Assembly: GCA_050701115.1 (NCBI GenBank)
Contig: JBOHER010000341.1
Location: 1 to 17,006 of the forward strand
Source of the DNA: JBOHER01 sp050701115
GTDB lineage: Bacteria > Actinomycetota > Actinomycetes > Mycobacteriales > Pseudonocardiaceae
Direction of reading: 5' to 3'
Length of the DNA stretch: 17,006 nt
A model generated the notes under the pieces. It saw nothing but the letters and a program-made list of their open reading frames with translations, was not told the origin of the DNA and did not search any database. The position numbers were made by a program, and so were the translations under genes. Of the stretch, positions 7,252 to 14,340 are shown one piece after another (position 1 is the stretch's first letter; each line of letters opens with the position of its first letter).

Positions 7252-8913
7252 ATGTCGCAGGCTGTGCCCGCGAAGCCCAGTTACGCAGCGGGAACCTCGC
7301 GGCTCCCGCTGCTCGGCGACACCATCGGAGACAACCTCGACCGCGCGGTCGCCGCGCATGGTGACCGCGAGGCGCTCGTCGACTGCACGAGTGGCAGGCG
7401 CTGGACCTACCGGCAGTTCGCCGATGATGTGAATGCGGTGGCCCTCGGCCTGACCGAGCGCGGCATCGGCAAGGGTGACCGGGTGGGCATCTGGTCGCCG
7501 AACTGTCCGGAGTGGACGCTGGTGCAGTTCGCCACCGCAAGACTCGGCGCGATCCTGGTCAACATCAATCCTGCCTACCGGTCACATGAACTGTCCTATG
7601 TGCTCAACCAGGCAGGTATCCGGATGCTGGTCTCCGCGTCCAGCTTCAAGACCTCCGACTACGCCGCCATGATCGCCGAGGTCCGCTCCGAGGCTCCCGC
7701 GCTGGAAGACGTGCTGTTCCTCGACGGACAGGACTGGATCGATCTGATCGACACCGGAAAGCGCGGCAACCCCGGCACACTCGCCGCGGTGGCCAAGACC
7801 CTCTCCGCCGACGACCCGATCAACATCCAGTACACCTCAGGCACCACGGGCTTCCCCAAGGGCGCGACGCTGTCCCACCACAACATCCTCAACAACGGGT
7901 TCTTCGTCGGCGAGTTGTGCAACTACACCGAGGCCGACCGGATCTGCATCCCGGTGCCGTTCTACCACTGCTTCGGCATGGTGATGGGCAACCTGGCGGC
8001 AACCACCCACGGCGCGTGCATGGTCATCCCCGCCCCCGGCTTCGACCCCGCGCTCACCCTGCGGGCGGTCTCCGCGGAGCGGTGCACGTCGTTGTACGGG
8101 GTGCCGACGATGTTCATCGCCGAGCTGAACGAGCCGTCCTTCGACGACTACGACCTGTCGCACCTGCGCACCGGCATCATGGCCGGTTCACCCTGCCCGG
8201 TCGAAGTCATGAAGCAGGTCATCGAGCGAATGGGGATGGCCGAGGTAACCATCTGCTATGGCATGACCGAGACCTCACCGGTCTCCACGCAGACCAGAGC
8301 CGATGACTCCATCGATCGCAGGGTGTCCACCGTCGGCAGGGTGCACCCCCACCTGGAGATCAAGATCGTCGATCCGGAGACGGGACTGACCGTGCCCCGC
8401 GGCACCCCTGGCGAGTTCTGCACCCGCGGTTACTCGGTGATGCTCGGCTACTGGGAAGGAGCGGGCGAGGCCCGCTCGTCAAGGCCGAGCTACAGCACCG
8501 CGCCCATCGACGCCGCGGGCTGGATGCACACCGGCGACCTCGCCGTGATGGACGACGACGAGTACGTCACGATCACCGGCCGGATCAAGGACATGGTGAT
8601 CCGGGGTGGCGAGAACATCTATCCGCGCGAGATCGAGGAGTTCCTCTACACCCACCCCGACGTGGTCGACGCTCAGGTCATCGGCGTGCCCGACGAGCGC
8701 TACGGCGAGGAACTCATGGCGTGGATCCGCATGCGCGAGGGAGCCGAGCCGCTCACCGCGGAATCTGTCCGCGACTTCGCTACCGGCAAGCTCGCCCACT
8801 ACAAGATTCCCCGCTACGTGCACCTCGTCGACGAGTTCCCGATGACGGTCACCGGCAAGGTGCGCAAGGTGGAAATGCGGGCGGAAGCGGTCAAGATCCT
8901 GGGCAAGGGCTAG
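7252..8913 (+). CDS. AMP-binding acyl-CoA synthetase (FadD/CaiC class)
   Basis: A 553-aa ANL-superfamily ligase that activates a carboxylic acid as acyl-AMP and transfers it to CoA, in the cytosol. The phosphate-binding loop is YTSGTTGFPKG (194-204), the A5 motif YGMTETSP (336-343), the A7 motif HTGDL (426-430), the hinge/A8 segment GRIKDMVIRGGENIYP (443-458), and the catalytic A10 lysine is Lys536 (TVTGKVRK). The length fits medium/long-chain fatty acyl-CoA synthetases, and the overall pattern resembles mycobacterial FadD35-type enzymes. A Ser/Arg-rich stretch at 402-419 is several residues longer than the usual loop before DAAGWMHTGD. AGGAGG 6 nt upstream fixes the ATG. The next gene is a GAF-LuxR regulator 156 nt downstream. 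The carboxylate substrate is unknown; a fatty, branched or aromatic acid is possible. Confidence 0.95.
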   Translation: MSQAVPAKPSYAAGTSRLPLLGDTIGDNLDRAVAAHGDREALVDCTSGRRWTYRQFADDVNAVALGLTERGIGKGDRVGIWSPNCPEWTLVQFATARLGAILVNINPAYRSHELSYVLNQAGIRMLVSASSFKTSDYAAMIAEVRSEAPALEDVLFLDGQDWIDLIDTGKRGNPGTLAAVAKTLSADDPINIQYTSGTTGFPKGATLSHHNILNNGFFVGELCNYTEADRICIPVPFYHCFGMVMGNLAATTHGACMVIPAPGFDPALTLRAVSAERCTSLYGVPTMFIAELNEPSFDDYDLSHLRTGIMAGSPCPVEVMKQVIERMGMAEVTICYGMTETSPVSTQTRADDSIDRRVSTVGRVHPHLEIKIVDPETGLTVPRGTPGEFCTRGYSVMLGYWEGAGEARSSRPSYSTAPIDAAGWMHTGDLAVMDDDEYVTITGRIKDMVIRGGENIYPREIEEFLYTHPDVVDAQVIGVPDERYGEELMAWIRMREGAEPLTAESVRDFATGKLAHYKIPRYVHLVDEFPMTVTGKVRKVEMRAEAVKILGKG

Positions 8914-8940
8914 GGCTCCGTGATCCGCTGTGTCCGCGCT

Positions 8941-9006
8941 CTGTACACGCGCGTCCGCGGTCCAGGTACAGGTGTCCAGCATCTGTGCACGCGCGTCCGC
9001 AATCCA
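8941..9006. repeat. Two imperfect 24-bp direct repeats, 42 bp period
   Basis: A 24-bp unit at 8941-8964 recurs at 8983-9006 with 21 of 24 identities (differences at unit positions 5, 19 and 20). The core is CACGCGCGTCCGC, flanked by CTGT and TCCA. Partial copies appear around them (TGTCCGCG before, CATGCACGC after). The pair lies between the acyl-CoA synthetase stop and the GAF-LuxR promoter. Two copies are too few for a CRISPR array; a dispersed genomic repeat or tandem operator is more likely. Confidence 0.7.
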
Positions 9007-9026
9007 TGCACGCAGATGCTCGCGGC

Positions 9027-9087
9027 TTGACATGTCACACTGGAACAACCCACGTTAGGACTCTCACCGATGAGAGGTCTGCAGACC
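9027..9087 (+). promoter_or_regulatory. Promoter and start-codon dyads of the first GAF-LuxR gene
   Basis: TTGACA at 9027-9032 is a perfect -35 hexamer overlapping the 10-bp palindrome TGACATGTCA (9028-9037); CACGTT 18 bp later is a weak -10. Around the start, CTCTCA-CCGA-TGAGAG (9061-9076) is a 6-bp hairpin containing the ATG at 9070, and GGTCTGCAGACC (9076-9087) is a perfect 12-bp palindrome ending immediately before the alternative ATG at 9088. Repressor binding or mRNA folding over the start is possible (inference). Confidence 0.5.
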
Positions 9088-9927
9088 ATGGAACGCACGA
9101 GGCCACCGCTGCACCAGCGACTCGAGGAGCTGGTCAAACGGGTGCGCTTGCAGGCAGGCCTCGATGCCACCTTCGGTGGCGAGGTTGGTCAGGACGGGTT
9201 CGTCATCGACTGCACCGCAGGTGACCGCATGCAGTCGCTGGTGAACCTGAACATCCAAGTGGGCGCGGGGCTCGGCGGCAAGGCGCTCGTGCTGGCGCGG
9301 CCGGTGTCGGTGGCGGACTACCCCCATGCGGGTGGCATCACGCACCACTACGACCAGGCGGTTTCCGCCGCCGGTCTGCGTTCGGTGTTCGCGATTCCGG
9401 TGATGCCCTCGGGCGCTCCGCGCGCCATCATCTACGGCGCCCTGCGCAACCCCGTCCCGATCAGTGACATGCGGCTGTCCATCGTGCACCGCTCGATCAA
9501 GCAGTTCGAGTTCGATCTGCGGGTGCAGGACGAGGTGGAACGCAGCCTCGCGGAGTTGGACGCCGAGGCCTCGATGGCCAGGATGCGGGAGGAACTGCGG
9601 GACATCTACGCGGAAACGCGGGCCATCGCAGACAAAATCACCGATCCGCTGCTGAGGACCAGGATCGAGTCGCTCTGCGAACGTGCGCGCAGCAACTCGG
9701 TGGCCGGGGAACCGCGCATCGTGCTGCCGAGCAGCCCGCTGACGAAGCGGGAGCTTGATGTCGCCGTTCAGGTGTCGGCCGGCCACACCAACGGCGAGGT
9801 CGCCGAGCGGCTCGGACTCCTCCCCTCGACCGTCAAGTCCTACCTGAAGTCGGCCATGCGCAAACTCGGCGTACGCAACCGGATGGAGTTCGTGACCGAG
9901 TGCCGCCGAACTGGCCTTATCCCGTAG
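9070..9927 (+). CDS. GAF-LuxR one-component transcriptional regulator (first copy)
   Basis: A 285-aa cytoplasmic regulator with an N-terminal GAF-like sensor (about 20-150) and a C-terminal LuxR HTH (about 223-285). The sensor has GAGLGGKALVLARPVSVADY, THHYDQAV, FAIPV and IIYGALR, mirroring the GAF of the histidine kinase and even more that of the second copy at 14341-15249. A charged helical linker (DEVERSLAELDAEASMARMR) may dimerise. The HTH contains STVKSYLKSAMRKLGVRNR, with Tyr in place of the usual His. There is no receiver domain, so activity is probably set by ligand binding to the GAF. The start could be ATG 9070 (AGGA 9 nt upstream) or ATG 9088 (GAGAGG 10 nt upstream, inside the dyads). 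It follows the acyl-CoA synthetase on the same strand and may control it. Ligand unknown. Confidence 0.92.
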   Translation: MRGLQTMERTRPPLHQRLEELVKRVRLQAGLDATFGGEVGQDGFVIDCTAGDRMQSLVNLNIQVGAGLGGKALVLARPVSVADYPHAGGITHHYDQAVSAAGLRSVFAIPVMPSGAPRAIIYGALRNPVPISDMRLSIVHRSIKQFEFDLRVQDEVERSLAELDAEASMARMREELRDIYAETRAIADKITDPLLRTRIESLCERARSNSVAGEPRIVLPSSPLTKRELDVAVQVSAGHTNGEVAERLGLLPSTVKSYLKSAMRKLGVRNRMEFVTECRRTGLIP

Positions 9928-9934
9928 TACATAG

Positions 9935-9980
9935 CTCGTGAGTGATTGTGGTCGCCCCAGCGACCACAATCACTCACGAG
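9935..9980. terminator. Perfect 21-bp stem hairpin between convergent genes
   Basis: The left arm 9935-9955 and right arm 9960-9980 are exact reverse complements, with a 4-nt CCCA loop. The arms begin CTCGTGAGTG and end CACTCACGAG. The hairpin sits 8 nt after the GAF-LuxR stop and 48 nt after the HMG-CoA lyase stop on the opposite strand, ideal for a bidirectional terminator. There is no T-run on either side. The perfect match and AT-containing arms are unusual for a simple terminator, so a dispersed repeat serving as a terminator is also possible. Confidence 0.8.
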
Positions 9981-10027
9981 ACGGGGCCAGCTGTACGGCT
10001 GCGCCCACCTTGCGGGGTTGAGATCGA

Positions 10028-10981
10028 TCAGGCGCCGGTGAGGGCGGACACCACGCGCGAGGGGCTCGGTCGGCCCAACTGGGAGGCCATCCACGCGCTC
10101 GTGGCAGCGAGTTCATCGAGATCGACACCGTGCTCGATGCCGAGGCCGTCGAGCATCCACACCAGGTCCTCGGTCGCCAGGTTCCCCGTCGCGGATTCGG
10201 CATAGGGGCAGCCGCCGAGGCCGCCCGCCGAGGAGTCCACCGTGGACACACCGCAGCACAGCGCGGCGTACGTATTGGCCAGCGCCTGCCCGTAGGTGTC
10301 GTGGAAGTGCACCGCAATCCGGTCGACGTCCACGCCCGCGGAACGGAACGCGGTCACCAGTGCCTCGACCTGCCCTGGGGTGGCCACACCGATCGTGTCG
10401 CCGAGGGACAGCTGCCAGCAGCCCATGTCCAGCAGTCGTCGGCCCGCGGTCACCACCTGATCGACGGGCACCGGGCCCTCCCACGGGTCACCGAAGCACA
10501 TGGACAGATAGCCGCGCACCGGCAGGCTGGCCGCACGGGCACGGTCGACCACCGGTTCGAACATGGCGAACTGCTCGCCCAGCGTCCGGTTGAGGTTGCG
10601 TTGCGCGAAGGACTCGGAGGCGCTGGCGAAGATCGCGACCGAGTCGACGTTCGCCGCGATGGCCCGGTCGAGGCCGTGGACGTTCGGCACCAGAACCGGG
10701 TAGCGCACGCCGGGGTGCCGGGTGAGCCCGGCGAGCAACTTCTCGGCGTCCGCCAACTGGGGGACCCACCTCGGGTGCACGAAGCTGGTCGCCTCCAGCG
10801 TGCGCAGCCCCGCCCGCGCCAGCCGATCGAGGAACTCGAGCTTAACCTCAAGGCTGACTATGGTCTGTTCGTTCTGCAGTCCGTCGCGCGGGCCGACTTC
10901 CCAGATACCGACCCGCTCGGCCAGGCCATCCCGGTTGCCCGGTGGCACGGACACGGGAAGGCCAACGGTGCGCACACCCAC
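10028..10981 (-). CDS. mvaB: Hydroxymethylglutaryl-CoA lyase
   Basis: A 317-aa HMG-CoA lyase (DRE-TIM metallolyase family). It cleaves HMG-CoA to acetyl-CoA and acetoacetate, the last step of leucine/isovalerate catabolism. The catalytic segment EVGPRDGLQNE gives Arg32 and Asp33; the metal-site motif HFHDTYGQA gives His225 and His227; the signature GLGGCPYAESATGN carries Cys258 and Asn267. The fold is complete. GTG at 10981 is chosen because GGAGG lies 8 nt upstream. The start is weaker than ATG but agrees with a short lead before IWEVGPRDG. It is not beside other leucine-pathway genes here (no acyl-CoA dehydrogenase or carboxylase), so regulation may be separate. A strong dyad lies 24-49 nt upstream of the start. 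Some family members act on related 3-hydroxyacyl-CoAs, so specificity is not certain. Confidence 0.93.
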   Translation of the reverse strand: MGVRTVGLPVSVPPGNRDGLAERVGIWEVGPRDGLQNEQTIVSLEVKLEFLDRLARAGLRTLEATSFVHPRWVPQLADAEKLLAGLTRHPGVRYPVLVPNVHGLDRAIAANVDSVAIFASASESFAQRNLNRTLGEQFAMFEPVVDRARAASLPVRGYLSMCFGDPWEGPVPVDQVVTAGRRLLDMGCWQLSLGDTIGVATPGQVEALVTAFRSAGVDVDRIAVHFHDTYGQALANTYAALCCGVSTVDSSAGGLGGCPYAESATGNLATEDLVWMLDGLGIEHGVDLDELAATSAWMASQLGRPSPSRVVSALTGA

Positions 10982-11004
10982 GACCTAGACCTCCAGTTCG
11001 TAAC

Positions 11005-11030
11005 CGTTAACTTCGCCCACGAGGTTAACG
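11005..11030. promoter_or_regulatory. CGTTAAC-N12-GTTAACG dyad upstream of the HMG-CoA lyase
   Basis: CGTTAAC (11005-11011) and GTTAACG (11024-11030) are perfect 7-bp inverted arms, 19 bp apart start to start, each containing the GTTAAC palindrome. Two further TAAC copies flank them (11001-11004 and 11036-11039). The element lies 24-49 nt upstream of the lyase start, where a repressor operator would be expected. TetR-type binding is a guess; no such regulator gene is in the window. Confidence 0.55.
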
Positions 11031-11074
11031 ATGACTAACGCAACTATCCACCCCGCAGGAGTGATCCTCGAGCC

Positions 11075-11236
11075 CTAAGTGAACAACTGCTGGATGAAGG
11101 TGAGGATCTGATTCGCTCCGTCCGCGGCCCAGCCGAGGATGGTATGTACTGCGTCAGCGGCCTGGCCCGGGCTCGTGAAGACGAAAAACAACACCAGTGC
11201 CAGCGCGGTGAGCACCGCCAGCTTCTTGACGTCCAT
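11075..11236 (-). CDS. Small single-span membrane protein, 53 aa
   Basis: A 53-aa protein beginning MDVKKLAVLTALALVLFFVF. A Lys-Lys pair is followed by one hydrophobic helix (about 6-20), then TSPGQAADAV and an amphipathic tail with Trp, ending QILTFIQQLFT. This is a single N-terminal transmembrane anchor or uncleaved signal; SPGQAADA could also be a signal peptidase site. GGAGGG lies 6 nt upstream of the ATG, strong support for a real gene despite its length. I associate this type of small protein with actinobacteria but know of no function. It lies between the HMG-CoA lyase (93 nt downstream) and the 81-aa gene (102 nt upstream), all on the minus strand. Confidence 0.75.
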   Translation of the reverse strand: MDVKKLAVLTALALVLFFVFTSPGQAADAVHTILGWAADGANQILTFIQQLFT

Positions 11237-11338
11237 GGTTGTTCCCTCCGGCCGGTTCTCGGCTGTGGCCGGGCTCTACGATCCCGCACCTTCGGCCGGG
11301 CATCAACTCCTGCGCTTTGGTTTTGGCACCCTGCGCGA

Positions 11339-11584
11339 TCAGCTGATCGCACGGTGCCTTCCACTGCCATCAGCCGGTGGTGCGCTATCCCCATCGGATG
11401 ACGAGGCGTCGCTCAGGCCCTCCTCGGGCTTCAACCCGAGAGCGTCCAGGAGGAGCGCACAGTCCTCCGCATCCACTGCGGCAGACGCTACCGTACGCAC
11501 TGCGCGCCTTCGCTGCTCCGAGGTCGGCTCAGCGTCACCCGCGCTACTCAGCCGCACGCTCTGCTGGCCTCGGTTTGTAGCCAT
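11339..11584 (-). CDS. Small conserved actinobacterial-type protein, 81 aa
   Basis: An 81-aa hydrophilic protein. The central segment AVDAEDCALLLDALGLKPEEG resembles short actinobacterial proteins with an (A/D)xxDCxxLLDxLGLxP motif, whose role I do not know. The N-terminus is polar and the C-terminus is Ser/Asp/Gly-rich and probably disordered. There are no membrane segments. ATG at 11584 is chosen because AGGTGAG lies about 4-6 nt upstream; the GTG nine bases further up has no binding site. It is first in a minus-strand series with the 53-aa membrane protein and HMG-CoA lyase, but the roughly 100-nt gaps mean co-transcription is uncertain. Confidence 0.7.
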   Translation of the reverse strand: MATNRGQQSVRLSSAGDAEPTSEQRRRAVRTVASAAVDAEDCALLLDALGLKPEEGLSDASSSDGDSAPPADGSGRHRAIS

Positions 11585-11861
11585 CGTGCTCACCTGGACG
11601 ATTGGTATTACAAGCGAGTACCCCTTTGTCCGGCATGCCGAAACCTGCGGAGAGACACCGGAGGGTTATTCACAAGCCAGTTGGCGGGGGCCGCCCGGAG
11701 GGTGGCTCGCGGCGACTGACTGCAGGTGAGGGGCGTGGTTGAGGTGAGCACGCCGTGGTGAATTGCCCGACTGACGAATAAGACACCGGAGAGCCGGGCG
11801 ATAACCGTGTCCAGTCCTGCCATCTCGAGCATTCGGCGGCCGCAGTGCCTACGGTGAAGAG
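11585..11861. other. Divergent intergenic region
   Basis: Between the 81-aa gene (minus) and the M20 peptidase (plus). It holds the palindrome CGGCATGCCG (11631-11640) and an 11-bp direct repeat AGACACCGGAG at 11653-11663 and 11781-11791. No convincing promoter hexamers stand out. A 74-codon minus-strand open frame (11608-11832) lacks a binding site and family resemblance, so I do not call it a gene. Confidence 0.4.
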
Positions 11862-13181
11862 GTGGATACGCAAAGCGCCGGTACGGATGTAGTTGAGCTG
11901 TGCGCGCAGCTGCTGCGCTTCGACACGACCAACCGTGGCCACGGCGACGCGGAGGGCGAGCGGGAGGCGGCCGAGTTCGTCGCCGGGGTGCTCGCCGACG
12001 CGGGTGTCGAATCCGAGATCTACGAGTCCGCGCCGCGCAGGGCGAACCTGGTCGCCGCCCTGCCGGGCACGGATTCCTCGCTGCCCGCGTTGCTCATCCA
12101 GGGGCACCTGGATGTGGTGCCCGCCGAGCCAAGCGACTGGTCGGTACCCCCGTTCGCGGGCGAGGTGCGTGACGGCCAACTCTGGGGCCGCGGCGCGATC
12201 GACATGAAGTGCTTCTGCGCGATGGCGCTGTCGGTCGTGCATTCGTTCGCCGCATCGGGCACGCGGCCCCGACGCGACGTCGTACTGGCGTTCGTCGCCG
12301 ACGAGGAGGACCACGGCGAGCTGGGCGCGCAGTGGCTGACCAGGGCGCACCGTTCACTGTTCGAAGGTTGCGAAGCGGCGATCAGCGAAACCGGGGCCTA
12401 CACCTTCCACACACCCACCACCGGCGGCCAGGACGTGCGGCTGTATCCGGTGGGCACGGCCGAGCGGGGAACCGCGCACCTGAGGCTGACCGCCCGCGGC
12501 CGCGCCGGTCATGGGTCTCGGCGCAACGACGAGAACGCCGTCATCCGGCTGGTCGAGGCGCTGCACCGGTTGGCGACGCACGAGTGGCCGGTGACCCTCA
12601 CCCCCACCGTGCGGGCATTCCTCCGGCACACCGGCCGCGCACTCGGCGCCAAGATAGACCTCTCCGACATCGACGGCACGCTGGCAAGGCTTGGACCGGC
12701 GGCCGCGCTGGTCGAGACGACCGTGCGCAACAGCACCACGCCCACCATGCTCGATGCCGGCTACAAGGTGAACGTCATTCCCAGCGAGGCCGTGGCCCAG
12801 GTAGACACCCGGGTGCTGCCCGGCACCGAGTCGGGCCTGCTGTCCGACGTGGACAGACTGCTTGGCCCGCACATCGAGCGGGAGTTCGTGACCAAGCAGC
12901 CGCCGGTGCAGGCATCGGTGGACTCGCCGTGGTTCACCGCGATGGCCGAGGCACTGCGGTCCCAGGATCCGGCAGCGGTCGTGGTCCCGTACTGCATGGG
13001 CGGAGGCACCGACGCCAAGGCGTTCGCCCCGCTGGGCATCGAGTGCTACGGGTTCGCACCGCTGTGGCTTCCCGAAGGGTTTCCCTACGCGGCAATGGCA
13101 CACGGGGTAGACGAACGTGTGCCGGTGGAGGGGCTGCGCTTCGGCACCCGCGTGCTGGAACACTTCCTGGCGCACTGCTGA
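11862..13181 (+). CDS. M20 family zinc metallopeptidase / amidohydrolase (ArgE-DapE type)
   Basis: A 439-aa cytosolic M20 hydrolase that removes an acyl group or amino acid from an amide, using two zinc ions. Metal and catalytic residues are in place: His82 and Asp84 (QGHLDVVPA), bridging Asp114 (GAIDMK), general base Glu148 with Glu149 (ADEED), Glu176 (ISETGAY) and C-terminal His414 (MAHGVDE). The dimerisation domain is in the middle (ARGRAGHGSRRNDENAV). Length is normal for the family. GTG at 11862 gives the usual N-terminus (VVELCAQLLRFDTTN) and has a purine tract GGTGAAGAG close upstream, though the spacing is short. It converges with the YbdK-type ligase with 10 nt between stops. The substrate cannot be told; N-acyl-amino acid or dipeptide are common. 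Confidence 0.93.
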   Translation: MDTQSAGTDVVELCAQLLRFDTTNRGHGDAEGEREAAEFVAGVLADAGVESEIYESAPRRANLVAALPGTDSSLPALLIQGHLDVVPAEPSDWSVPPFAGEVRDGQLWGRGAIDMKCFCAMALSVVHSFAASGTRPRRDVVLAFVADEEDHGELGAQWLTRAHRSLFEGCEAAISETGAYTFHTPTTGGQDVRLYPVGTAERGTAHLRLTARGRAGHGSRRNDENAVIRLVEALHRLATHEWPVTLTPTVRAFLRHTGRALGAKIDLSDIDGTLARLGPAAALVETTVRNSTTPTMLDAGYKVNVIPSEAVAQVDTRVLPGTESGLLSDVDRLLGPHIEREFVTKQPPVQASVDSPWFTAMAEALRSQDPAAVVVPYCMGGGTDAKAFAPLGIECYGFAPLWLPEGFPYAAMAHGVDERVPVEGLRFGTRVLEHFLAHC

Positions 13182-13191
13182 GCTGCCGTGG

Positions 13192-14283
13192 TCACGAAGG
13201 CGATGGCAACACCAGTTCGTCGATGACGTCGGTCAGCCGGTGGGCCCTGGCATGGACGGCCCGCTGCCGTTGAGCACCGCCGCCGGAGCGGCCCAACGCC
13301 CTGAGTCCGGCCAGCACGAAATCGAAGTCCTCGCTCTCGAGGACCGGCCGCAAATGATCGGCCAGCAACACCGGGATGGCATGCCCGGGGACCAGTTCCC
13401 CGGTCGGCGGAGTGGGGCAGTGGCCGCCGAGACCGTCGCGAGCCGCCCGCCAGAGGAAGGCCCGCAGCACCTCCATTGGCAGCGGCGGAACCGCTCGCCC
13501 GCGGTCGATGTCCCGCAGCGCGCCGACCACCAAACCGCGCACGATGATGCCGAGCAGGGCCGCTTCCTCAGCCGTGGCGGCCACGTCGCTGACCCGGAAC
13601 TCCAGTGTCTGCTGCCTGTCCGACAACCGGATGTCCCAGTACACCATTCCGCGGTCCATCATCGCGCCCGTGCGCAGCAACGCCTCGACACTGCTTTCGT
13701 AGTGCTGCACCGACGCGAACAGCGGCGGTGGGCCTGCCGACGGCCAGCGCGACCACCTCACATAGCGCCAGCTGCTGTATCCGGTGTCCCGGCCGTCGGC
13801 GTAGGGCGAATTCGCGGTCAGCGCCAGCAGCACCGGCAGCCACGGGCGCAGGCGGTTGCTGATCTCGACGCCGGTGGCGCGGTCCGGAATGCTCACGTGC
13901 ACATGGCAGCCGCAGTTCGGGTTGGCGTTGGCGATCGCGCCGAAGAGTGTCGCCATCCGCTGGTAGCGCGGGCGCGGGGTGATGCCGGCCGGCTTGTTCT
14001 CGGCGAGCAGCGCCGTGCCACTCGGCAGCAGCCGCAGGCCCCGGGACGCGGCCCTCGCGGCGAGTTCGGTACGCAGGTGCCGTAGCTGCACCAGCAACTC
14101 ACACCCGCTGGTGCAGACACCTGTCGCGGACTCGACCTGGCACCGGTTGAGCTCCACCTGCAGCACGCCTTGCCGATCGTGGGAAGCCTTGACGACCTCC
14201 GGCCCGAACCGGCCAAGCCGTCCATCCGGGCGCACGAGCAGGAATTCCTCTTCGACGCCTACGGTCAACGCGCCACCGGTCAT
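13192..14283 (-). CDS. Carboxylate-amine ligase, YbdK-type glutamate-cysteine ligase
   Basis: A 363-aa ATP-dependent ligase of the GCS2/YbdK family. Motifs are GVEEEFLLV at 9-17, ELNRCQVES at 44-52, NCGCHVHVSIP at 123-133, then YSSWRYVRWSRWPSAGPP and WDIRLSDRQQTLEFRVSDV. Members make gamma-glutamyl-cysteine-like bonds weakly in vitro. In mycothiol-producing actinobacteria the physiological product is unclear, since glutathione is usually absent; ergothioneine biosynthesis (EgtA-like) is one option but no egt genes are beside it. ATG at 14283 is used because it gives the family N-terminus; the upstream sequence (TATCGGGC) is a poor binding site, so translation may be weak. It lies downstream of the second GAF-LuxR gene on the same strand, with 57 nt between, so the regulator and ligase may share a transcript (inference). 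Confidence 0.9.
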   Translation of the reverse strand: MTGGALTVGVEEEFLLVRPDGRLGRFGPEVVKASHDRQGVLQVELNRCQVESATGVCTSGCELLVQLRHLRTELAARAASRGLRLLPSGTALLAENKPAGITPRPRYQRMATLFGAIANANPNCGCHVHVSIPDRATGVEISNRLRPWLPVLLALTANSPYADGRDTGYSSWRYVRWSRWPSAGPPPLFASVQHYESSVEALLRTGAMMDRGMVYWDIRLSDRQQTLEFRVSDVAATAEEAALLGIIVRGLVVGALRDIDRGRAVPPLPMEVLRAFLWRAARDGLGGHCPTPPTGELVPGHAIPVLLADHLRPVLESEDFDFVLAGLRALGRSGGGAQRQRAVHARAHRLTDVIDELVLPSPS

Positions 14284-14340
14284 GCCCGATAAGTTACCGT
14301 CTGTCGCCCGTACCGGAACAGATCGTTCGGACGCGTGGAG

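Noticed and set aside
8941..9006. CRISPR array
   Set aside because: Only two imperfect units with an 18-bp gap, no further regularly spaced copies and no cas genes.
3742..9927. Biosynthetic gene cluster or phage-defence system
   Set aside because: No carrier proteins, synthases, nucleases, NTPase effectors or toxin-like genes were seen; the genes are regulatory, transport and acyl/alcohol metabolism.
9064..9969. Minus-strand open frame opposite the first GAF-LuxR gene, and the similar plus-strand frame 14335-15210 opposite the second
   Set aside because: His/Arg-rich antisense frames. They resemble each other only because the two sense genes are paralogues.
11608..11832. 74-codon minus-strand frame in the M20 promoter region
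   Set aside because: No ribosome binding site, no recognisable motif and an uneven composition.
12209..13273. Long plus-strand frame inside the M20 peptidase, and the antisense frame 12354-13175
   Set aside because: Both are GC-driven shadows of the M20 gene, which has all its metal-site motifs in its own frame.
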